From NCBI GenBank assembly GCA_012656075.1, contig JAAKBF010000218.1:496001-560000 (forward strand): a stretch of 64,000 bases of DNA, in the 5' to 3' direction. The DNA comes from Phytophthora hibernalis. Its lineage: Eukaryota > Oomycota > Peronosporomycetes > Peronosporales > Peronosporaceae. The notes below the pieces were generated by a model, which did not search any database, had not been told where the DNA came from, and worked only from the letters and a program-made list of their open reading frames with translations. Shown in pieces: positions 55,777-64,000 of the stretch (the first letter of the stretch is position 1; every line of letters starts with the position of its first letter). The position numbers and the translations under genes were made by a program.

Positions 55777-56916
55777 TCATTCTCTTCTGACAAACCGACA
55801 CTCGGGTGTGATCATAGCGCTCTCAAACACGCACGAAACAGCATCCAGACTTCCTAACAGCTTGAGCATCGGACTCAACATGTCAGTTTGTGTCTGTATT
55901 CTCACCACCTTGCCACTTGAATAGTTCCATCCGAAAGTCACGGAGCCATGCATGACAAGCTTCTGCCCGAGCATCCTGGCAGCGAGGGGCGACCACACAC
56001 CTTCTTGAGCGCCGGGGTTCCCATCGCTGTTCAGGTGTGGAAATGCGTAGCGCAAGGAGTTGCTGGTGATGGTGACGGTAGTGCTGGTACTCGCGACGAG
56101 TGTATCCGGAGTTGGCATATGCATACCTTTCAGCTCCAGGTCGGCATCGCTAAAGTAGAATGCAAAGATTCTCCAGTTCTGAATCTGTGTTTCCACACCG
56201 AACGATGAAGAGCCAACCACATCTGGGGCCACTATTTCTCGAAGAAAGTCCGCTGCCGTAGTTTCCAGCGATATCGGAGAAGACAAAAAGCGATGAAAGT
56301 GACGAAAATACTCAGCCGCACGAACCCAAATCGTGGGCGTCATACGAAGGCGAGATGCGTCTTGGAATCGTTGCGATTCAAGCTCCTTAATCTCAGCTTG
56401 GATTTTGGTGATCTCATCTTGAATCTTATTCTTGACCTTCAGCTGCCTCTGCCGGTAGCGTGCCTGGTTCACACGACAGCGTTCTCGGTGGTGAATCTTC
56501 CTCTTCAAGGCTTCCGTGACGACCGCAGCTTGGAGCTCAGCACTAATCGAGTGCTTCCCGGCTTTAATTTTTGAAACGATCTGATTAGCCGTCTCCAGAT
56601 CCGATGATCGAACAGACTGAAGCTTACGACACGTGAGCGAACTCGTTTGCTCCATCAAATTCATTACCGAGTTCAATGTCGTCTGGGCCGGCGTTACGTC
56701 GTCACGTCCGCTTGGAGAGTTTGCCTGGGGCTCTAATGTGGGTCTCGCGTAGGGTGTTTGACGGTATTTGTGGCGTTGTGGTGGTTGCTTGCAAAATGCC
56801 ATTTCTTCGACGTTTTTCTTCTTGTTGCGAGCAGCCCATTTACGCTGAACGACACTGCCTATCACGTTGCCACTCAACGCCGCACTGTTCGGTGGATTGA
56901 GGGTGTGATGGTCCAT
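55777..56916 (-). CDS. bZIP transcription factor
   Basis: A single intact exon encodes 379 residues. The basic region and zipper lie at residues 138-185: RERCRVNQARYRQRQLKVK followed by a heptad-like coil (IQDEITKIQAEIKELE). The Asn-x-Ala-Arg core is that of the oomycete bZIP group. The C-terminal 190 residues form a globular domain (WVRAAEYFRHFHRFL, NWRIFAFYFSDADLEL) common in oomycete bZIP proteins but of unknown role. It should act in the nucleus as a dimer. It is convergent with the esterase gene, with 167 bp between stops. Confidence 0.75.
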   Translation of the reverse strand: MDHHTLNPPNSAALSGNVIGSVVQRKWAARNKKKNVEEMAFCKQPPQRHKYRQTPYARPTLEPQANSPSGRDDVTPAQTTLNSVMNLMEQTSSLTCRKLQSVRSSDLETANQIVSKIKAGKHSISAELQAAVVTEALKRKIHHRERCRVNQARYRQRQLKVKNKIQDEITKIQAEIKELESQRFQDASRLRMTPTIWVRAAEYFRHFHRFLSSPISLETTAADFLREIVAPDVVGSSSFGVETQIQNWRIFAFYFSDADLELKGMHMPTPDTLVASTSTTVTITSNSLRYAFPHLNSDGNPGAQEGVWSPLAARMLGQKLVMHGSVTFGWNYSSGKVVRIQTQTDMLSPMLKLLGSLDAVSCVFESAMITPECRFVRRE

Positions 56917-58337
56917 GGAAGATTGAAAGACTGAGCTGAGGTGTACGGAGGGGGTTGCGAAATGAATAGAGCGGAAGCAAACGATATATAATAATAGTGG
57001 TCAGGATGATGAAGGTACATGTATACGTTTCCCAGTACACCTGTTGCGGCTGTGTTACCAGCAGACACTGGTCATTTGAGTTAGCGCTTGTCGTTATTGG
57101 GCAGGTTGTGCCAGCTGCTTCGGTTTACTGGCAGGGTGGTGACTGAGGCAGACAGTAAACAAACAGTAGGCCTTCTACGGTACCCTGTATTATATCGGCA
57201 TGGGATTTGCATAAAGTCAAAAACTCGATTTCGGAGAGACTATTTTTGTTGGACGACCGAACATGTGAAAATTGTCTATTAATAATTCAGAAGAAACATT
57301 CATTCGCTTTTGGTGGTCACTTCTAATTTGATGTTTATTTTATCTGTAGGAGTAATACGTAGGACGTGATTTGATAGTCATAAGGAGATGTTGTCGTTGG
57401 TGTGAATTAGCTGCGGTAACGCTAGACAAGAAACGGGGTTAACGGTAGTCGGATTCGTTTTCGTCAATATACCAACTGCTTCCAGACTTACTTTGGCTGG
57501 TGGTGAGAGGGCACTCCCGAGTACTTCGATGCCGCTTGTGGGGATCATCACATTGACTCGAATAAAGCGAGGAGGGCATTATAGCAAGCTTGGAGTCGGC
57601 GTGGGGTGCAACGATCTACCTGGGGGTCGTGACCAGAGCAATCCCATCGGTTATATCGTCAAGGAAATATTAATATTAATAAATGCCCTCCTGTAATACT
57701 GGGAGGACAGCTTTAGCTGGCTGAACAGCCTAACCAATTTTATTCCGCCTAGGGTTTAATTGGCGAATCTCGCCTGAGTCCATATGTCACCGATTGTGAC
57801 TGCGGTCACACAAAATATTGTGTGTATCTTGTGGATGGTGGTGTTCCGAATGTTGTTGGGCGAAGAAGCTCCATCTACCTTGTTTGACAGTGCGCTATCT
57901 TCGTTAAACGAGTCACGCAGTCAAAGGTGAGCGAGTAGGTAAGATGTAGATTTGGAAGGGCGTCAAGGTTACGATGTGCTGCGCAAGCTATATTTGCGCA
58001 TTCACCATTACCTGCTCGGGTTGTACCTGGTGTGAACGGGAAGTTGTATTATACATGGTGCTGCTAGGCTTCTCGGATGTGTTTGCAAACGCGTTTTCTC
58101 TGGCAAAGACAACAAGATGCAAATGCACCTGAAGCAAGAGCAGGTGGAATACCCGCGCTCCGATAAGGGTGCCTTCAACGAGATGCTCAAGGAGAGGCTT
58201 CGCTTTCAACATTACTTTTAGGGCACACGAAAATTTAAAAATTCAATGAGGCGCGAACTTAATTTAAAAAAGAATCTTTGTCAACTGTCCTCCCAGCCTA
58301 ATGCTACGCCTCTAGTAAGAGTAAGTTATAAAATATG

Positions 58338-58728
58338 TTACCACGACATTGGTTATTACTAAGGCTCGTGCTAGTACAAAACGAGTCTACTGAAACTTAA
58401 TATTTGTGGAGGTTATTTTCTACATCGTATAAACTTTGAAGTCGCCTGGAGGACGGATGTCATCTTGCTTCAAATCTTAAAAGTCGGAGATGCCGACAGG
58501 AAAACTACCCCCGAGCCTCACCCTTGAAAACCCTGAGAGCGGTGACATAACCCTAAGCCGAGCTAGGTGTGACCCTGCTTGGTCCTGGGTTTAAGCCCGC
58601 GTGCTGCGCTTAAACCGCAGGCGTTGTTTCGGCCTGCCGAGCGAGTTGCTTTCACCCCTTTTATCCCGGGGATGTGTTGTTTTGTACCACTAGTCAGTTC
58701 CTATTACTAATAACCAACGTCGTGGTAA
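58338..58728. mobile_element. MITE-like element with 21-bp inverted repeats
   Basis: TTACCACGACATTGGTTATT at 58338 is inverted at 58708-58728 (AATAACCAACGTCGTGGTAA) with one difference. The 391-bp interior has no coding frame. Further copies of TTACCACGACGTTG lie just outside at 58763 and 58803, next to a twofold repeat of CTTGCAGACCAGCCACAAAA at 58742 and 58777. No clear target duplication was found. Confidence 0.6.
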
Positions 58729-59211
58729 TATATTTTTGTGGCTTGCAGACCAGCCACAAAAGTTACCACGACGTTGCTTGCAGACCAGCCACAAAAGATA
58801 TGTTACCACGACGTTGATTATTACTCAGGTCCCGCATATACTACTGCTTCCTGCATATGTAATGTATTACTGGTATTAATGATACGTAAAAATACAAGAA
58901 AGCCGATTTCTTTTTTGACTATCCAGTACTACAGTACTGATATTTGTATTATATGTTATTATAATACTATTTTTAAATTTTAAATAACTGTTATCATTGC
59001 TTATCAACAAAGTGGAGATTCACGGCACGCAATCGCACACGGCAAGCGTAAAGCAGCGCTTACTTTTCACGCAAGCCCTATTAATACTTGGAGATGCCCC
59101 TCCAGATTGTGACAAAGAAAGCAGGGCGTTTAATCAAAAAATTGAGACAAGGTTGCCATTTAGCACGATTTGTCTGTAACAACGGCAACGTTGCTTGTTG
59201 GTCTCTCGTGG

Positions 59212-59319
59212 GAATCCTTGCCCAGTGAATCACTGGGCAAGGGATTCTAGTTAGTACCAATGCGTTCCTAATAGGGATCACTGCCAGTGCCAGTGATCCC
59301 TATTAGGAACGCATTGGTA
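59212..59319. repeat. Two adjacent long hairpins
   Basis: The first, 59212-59247, folds GAATCCTTGCCCAGTGA onto its inverted copy. The second has 29-bp perfect arms at 59255-59283 and 59291-59319 (outer end TACCAATGCG) with a 7-base loop. They are separated by 7 bp and overlap no gene. Confidence 0.9.
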
Positions 59320-60196
59320 TTTACTGTCAATTATAATAAGCAGGTCGCGATTTATGCGTCTATTGCAGCGAAACCCCCACCAATAACTCAAGTCCGCGCT
59401 AGTTGTCTTCCTGAAAGCTGGAAGAGGGCCAGGGATTAAGTCAAGATGGCCCGTCGGGACTGCCACGAGAGCACACCCATCCAGGCGTCCTATGTCCCCT
59501 GCAAGCAGACTGCTCCGAAAAACGATGCGAGAGCATCCTTGGCATCCGGCCAAGCGTTCGCACCAAACTAACCCCGGACTTGGTCAACGGACCCACGTGC
59601 CCTTCGAGGAGTGCCCCCGTGAGTGAAGCCCGAAGTATCGAGCTAGCAGAACGAGAAAGCGAGGAGGAGAAGAAAGAGTCAGCCGTAGTAAGTAGTGATA
59701 ATATTCTAATAGGGTGAACCTCTCTAAAAGCAACCACCAATAACCTGACAGGTGGTATGGAGGTTTTATTAATACTTATGGGAATATGTACCACATCAAG
59801 TGCGTACCGCTCCACGTGATCTGTGACAGCAACATCATTTTCAGAAAACGCGAACACCGCCTTGGGCCAAACGCCTCCGGCCACGATGCCAGCACACATG
59901 CTCACAACAAATTTGCCGAGGCGCTGGCAAAAACGATGTGGCCATCAGGAATTTGAGCGGTAATATTTGATCAGTACGATTCAGCAGGGCTCGAAGCTAT
60001 CCGGTCGCTTCTAACAGAGCAATCGTACCGTGAATGTCTTGCTTCAAGTATATTATCAAAATGTCAGGACAAGTAGCAAATTCAAACATCTAAAGTATTA
60101 TTCACACTAACTCAGTAGTTTTCTCCATACGTTTTCCAAGTTCTTTTTTCCGTTACGCTACGGGTGGTCTCCAGTCCAAGACCTCGTAGGACAAAG

Positions 60197-60823
60197 ATGA
60201 CGGACGCACGCGACGTGCCTCTGGAGCAGCGTCTGCGCCAGAAGACGCAGGGCTTCGCCACGCACAAGGAGGCGCCTGCCTTCTCGTCCAGTAGACCAGC
60301 AAAGCGGGACAACAAGAACCAGCCGCTGGAGCTGTCGTCCAAGCGCGCCGTGGGACGATTCCGTCAGGTCGTGGACGTCAAGAAGAAGCGGTCGCTGGAC
60401 CCGCGCTTCGAAGCGCAAAGCGGGCGTCTGAACGAGGACCTATTCGCCAAGAGCTACGCGTTCGTGGACGAGTACAAGCAGCGTGAGCTCCAGGAGTTGA
60501 AGACGCAGTTCCAGAAGACCAAACCCGGGGACCAGAAGGACGAGCTCAAGCAGGAGATCGCACTACGCCAGCAGGAGATGACGGAGAAGAAGAAGCAGGA
60601 CAAGATCCGCGGAGCTCTCACCAAGCGCAAACGAGAGGAGCGAGAGGCCGTGGCCAGCGGAAAAGGCGCCTTCTACCTCAAGCGCAAGGACCAGAAGACG
60701 CTCGAGCTGCACGCCAAGTTCCAGGACCTGCAGGACTCGGGCCGCTTGTCCAAGTTCATGGCCAAAAAGCGCAAGAAAAACGCCAGCAAGGACCACAGGT
60801 GGCTGCCCACGCAGCGGAAATGA
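60197..60823 (+). CDS. RRP36: rRNA biogenesis protein RRP36
   Basis: RRP36 acts in the nucleolus in early cleavage of pre-rRNA for the small subunit. The 208-residue protein is highly basic and coiled. It shows SSKRAVGRFRQVVDV, the family hallmark DPRFEAQSGRLNEDLFAKSY and FVDEYKQREL, then a Lys/Glu-rich helix and the C-terminal block GKGAFYLKRKDQK, SGRLSKFMAKKRKKNASKD. Length and order match the family. An upstream ATG at 60164 would add 11 residues; I prefer 60197 because homologues begin close to it. There are no introns or breaks. Confidence 0.8.
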   Translation: MTDARDVPLEQRLRQKTQGFATHKEAPAFSSSRPAKRDNKNQPLELSSKRAVGRFRQVVDVKKKRSLDPRFEAQSGRLNEDLFAKSYAFVDEYKQRELQELKTQFQKTKPGDQKDELKQEIALRQQEMTEKKKQDKIRGALTKRKREEREAVASGKGAFYLKRKDQKTLELHAKFQDLQDSGRLSKFMAKKRKKNASKDHRWLPTQRK

Positions 60824-61102
60824 GGACCTGGTGGCTGGGTGGGTGGTGTATGCACTGTACTTTGTATTTTGCAGTACTAATATACAGCTTTTGCTTTTTG
60901 CTTTGTGTGTTTGGTGTGGGCTCAATGCGTCACAGTGCGACTCTGCTGTGCTATATACAGCTGCAAACTAAACCTTTTGCAAACTATTTGCGGGTGCATA
61001 ACTTGGTTCGGAGTGACGAGCGTGGCGGCCGTGGCTTAACTGTGTTGCTTGCAGTTTTCGAGCCTTGGCGTACCAGATTATCAAATTTTTGTCGCTGTTA
61101 CA

Positions 61103-64000
61103 ATGTCAACGAGGTTCCTGCATCGCCAAAGCACAAAGGAACTGCTTCCGAGGCTGTCCAATGAGTCGAAGGATACGGGAGAAACGAAACCAGTGATGGC
61201 GAGGTCGGGGAGTGTTTCACTGATGGACCGACGACTGTCACGCGGAGTATCTGGAGGCATTCTGCGACGAAAATCTCGACAAAACAGTGGCGGAAATCGG
61301 CGTGGGTCGAACCTTTCAATGAAGTCGGTGCCTGAGCTTGTGGCGGAGGAGACGCCGTCGTCGCCCACGGTGTTGCGTCTTCGGGCTCTGGCGCATGCTG
61401 TGCGGGCAAGGCATTCGCTGGGCATTCAAAGACCTGCACAAAGGAAATACTTACTGCAGGCAAGTGAGACTGGTACGTCCGAGACGGACGTTGGTGTGGA
61501 TCTACTCATGGCAGGAATCCAAACCAAACTCAAGGAAGACGCTGTGAGCAGCTCCTTGACCAAGAGCAAATTTTCTTGTAACAATCGCAACGATACCTGC
61601 TCCGACCTGGGGAGTGGGAAGAGCAAGGTGCGCTTCACGAACGAGGAGAATTCAAGTGCAGACTCGGTTAATGCTGGGCACAATACGCCTGCTTCGTCAC
61701 CAACCGGAAAGCCGCCTTTGCGTTCCTCGATGAAAAGCGCCACAATGAAGCGCGGGAGCCTAGCCAAGGCCCCCTCCAGCGTGTAAACACTATTCGAGGT
61801 GATCTTACTTCCTTCATGACTCCTTACGAAGCCAAGCCTCGAGATACCGAAGTGGTATTGGACCACACGCAAAACCTCAGTGCTCGATTAACCTGCGCTC
61901 ACTCTCTCTACAAACTCTCGTGCCAAGCCGGTAGTGAGCTGGCTATCATCGCAGGAGGTGCCATTACACAGATTGCCGACTTCAGCGATGTCGAAGATGC
62001 GAAACTATTGCGTTACTCAGCTGCAGTACTGGCCAATGTCACGACTGATGTTGCAGTGTTGGAGGACTTTGCGTCGAAGGCTGGTGTGTCAGCTCTTCTA
62101 GAACTAAGCTGGATACCACTTATGGACGTGAAAGTGGCCTGTACAACAGCACTGTGTCGGCTTTCGCAAAGCCGAGCACGTGCTGCCGTTCTAGTTCGGA
62201 GCCGTGCAATTACTGAGTTGATGTCTATGCTCACGGTCCCGCACGTTCTTCTGCAGCAATTAGTGGTGAGTTGCGTGATGAACTTGGTTTTCTATGGGCA
62301 CGCATTTCCTGATCGTGTTTTCCTTGGAGATCCTCATGCTGTGCAAAGTCCACTTGGACTCATGAATGTCATCAGCCAACTGTCAACTTCACCAGCCACA
62401 TCGCAGTTTGCGATCGAAGCTCTCTTCAATCTATCGCTGTATCGCTCAAGTTGCCTGGGTGCACTCCGCGGCGGTGGTGCTGAGATCCTGTACACGGTAG
62501 TTGGTCAACTCTGCAAGCTCGTTGATGGAAACGGCGGTAGCTCTAGCTCACGATTTTTCCTCAATCTTGGAGTACAAGCACCTTCTTGGACTGCCGACAT
62601 GAGTATATGTATGAAGCTTCTTCGCTTGGCAGCGGATACGTTATCTAACTTCTCGGCATTTGTCGAGTATCATAGCATGATGGGATCTCACGGCATGAAA
62701 TCGCTGAGTTTAATGTTGTCGGGAGCTTTGCGAGATGTGGGGACTTATAACTCGAGCGTCACCGCTGAGGAGAGGTTCCGTTGTACAACCGTCTCCTGTT
62801 CACGAGCGCTAGCCAATTTCTCTAGCAACGTCGAGCTGCGACGCCAAAATTTCCCACAGGACCTGATCCACTTGGCCACGAAGCTTGCTCTGATTGACCA
62901 CCATCGCTATGCGGGTGATTCCAGCGATGCTCGAACATTGATGCGCAACGCAGTTCGCACATTAAGCAACTTGAGTTTCGAGGCTTCCTGTAGATCGTCA
63001 TTCATGGAAATACCTCAAATACTCACGATACTCCACGCTATCACCGTACTGCCTGCAATTTCAAATGATGAAGCGGAGGACATTTATCAGCCAGTGGAGG
63101 AACAGCAAGTAGACGCTCAAGATGAACAACTCGACGGTAGAATGCCATCAATGAATGAATCCAGCGAGCAGTCTACCCACGATCTAACTAGGGGGCTTGT
63201 TGGAAGCATCCAGCTTGGAGTGTTGGCTGCCCCGCCTCCAATATGGTACCTGCAATCGTCTCGATCTTTGTACGTGTCATCGTTTCCTTGGACTATGGAA
63301 ATGTCGGAGGATGCGAAAGAGGACGCACTAGTGGCTTTACTAAATCTTGCGCAGCAGGCGACCTATGCGAACGATTTGCTTCGAACGTTAGACGGAAAAC
63401 TATTGGCAACAGCAGCTGAAGATTTGGGTCATTCTCGACGGCTTCGGTATATCTATGCCTCCGTGTTATCCAACCTGCTTTTCGACAGCTGTTTACAGCA
63501 GCTCGTGTACGGCGACCAAGTGGTACGCGCTCTCGTGAGTGGATTTAACTTTTTCGCGACAACCTCTGTGAACGATTATCAAGAGAAAGGTGATACTGGT
63601 ACTTCCTCATTGAAGGTCGGAGGCTTGCCAGCTTCTGCAAACAGTGAAGAAGCAGAATTTCAAGCGTTGAATCTGGCATTCCATGATGACCAAGAACGCT
63701 TCCTGGCGTCAATTTATCTTATCGCGAGCGAGCTGATGGACATGACAAACGTCGAATTGGTGGTGACGCTTGTGCTCCCTGTATGCGAGCCTACATGAAT
63801 CTGGCCACGACAATACCCTCAAATGCCCCACTCGCCCATCCACAGCGTTTACAGATGCAACGACAGCTACCGATAACATGTTACGCCTCTGCATCTTTGT
63901 TCGCACTGACACGAGCTGCTACTCAGCGCCGTGACAGCCTCAAACATATTACCCACTCTGAAGAATCCGAAGCCATGCTCATTGCAATGTGTGGGTTCTC
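61103..64000 (+). CDS. Armadillo-repeat protein (partial at window end)
   Basis: ATG 61103 opens a Ser/Arg-rich disordered leader (LMDRRLSRGVSGGILRRKSR) to about 61786, where a one-base shift leads into a 660-residue frame (61816-63798). That frame consists of armadillo-type helical repeats, for example LLRYSAAVLANVTTD, KVACTTALCRLSQSRARAA, QFAIEALFNLSLY, RNAVRTLSNLSFEA and EDALVALLNLAQQA. Another one-base shift near 63785 leads to MRAYMNLATTIPSN and an open frame to the window edge. Armadillo solenoids bind proteins; the leader could be a phosphorylated regulatory tail. No catalytic domain is seen in this part. The breaks resemble the single-base indels in other host genes. Confidence 0.65.

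Larger units (their letters stand above)
56917..60196. other. Large gene-free region with repeats
   Basis: No gene is supported over 3.3 kb. A Gypsy-tail remnant (STSMPLVGIITLTRIK) lies at about 57520, a short frame with MQMHLKQEQVEYPRSDKG at about 58118-58170, a MITE-like element at 58338-58728, and two hairpins at 59212-59319. The minus-strand frame 59441-59905 has no recognisable domain. Confidence 0.5.

Noticed and set aside
59441..59905. 154-residue minus-strand frame as a gene
   Set aside because: No domain, no supporting neighbours and mixed codon usage; kept only as part of the gene-free region.

Overview
The window looks like nuclear DNA of a Phytophthora-type oomycete. The evidence is crinkler (CRN) effector genes with the LFLAK-type header, GC-rich third codon positions in the host genes, short GT-AG introns of about 54-82 nt, and a dense accessory region of pogo, hAT, Mutator, Crypton-like, Polinton-like and chromodomain Gypsy elements. 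No rRNA gene, canonical tRNA gene or CRISPR array was seen.

Layout. 1-431: end of a leucine-rich-repeat protein. 609-7900: effector region with a frameshifted CRN, a Polinton/Maverick-like fragment (protein-primed DNA polymerase B with an HNH insertion), a short CRN-header gene with a C-terminal membrane helix, and a decayed CRN-like gene with two WFxLV modules. 8159-21036: gene-dense core with a TPR-kelch protein, a small tail-anchored protein, endonuclease III (NTH1), the decapping cofactor DCP1, a multi-pass membrane protein, a P4-ATPase with a C-terminal dysferlin-type region, and a HIT hydrolase. 21133-24259: a tyrosine-recombinase element enclosed by two 225-bp direct repeats. 24500-38850: pogo-like, hAT and BED-type transposons, including a Mutator-like element with an Ulp1 protease domain nested inside a pogo-like element. 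39900-51500: mosaic of three Gypsy copies. 52207-56916: a second Crypton-like fragment, an alpha/beta esterase and a bZIP factor. 56917-60196: gene-free, with a MITE-like element and two long hairpins. 60197-64000: RRP36 and a long armadillo-repeat protein that runs off the window.

Nearly every conserved host gene with a long reading frame is broken by one or more single-base indels, several in homopolymers. I read these mainly as residual assembly errors. Stop codons inside the transposons are different: most can be explained by one C-to-T or G-to-A change.

The genes do not form an operon-like system. The core genes are independent housekeeping functions (base excision repair, mRNA decapping, lipid flipping, rRNA processing), while the effector and transposon blocks are typical gene-sparse oomycete territory. 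The most unusual structure is the recombinase element at 21133-24259, because each of its long direct repeats carries an 8-15-8 dyad resembling a recombinase core site.
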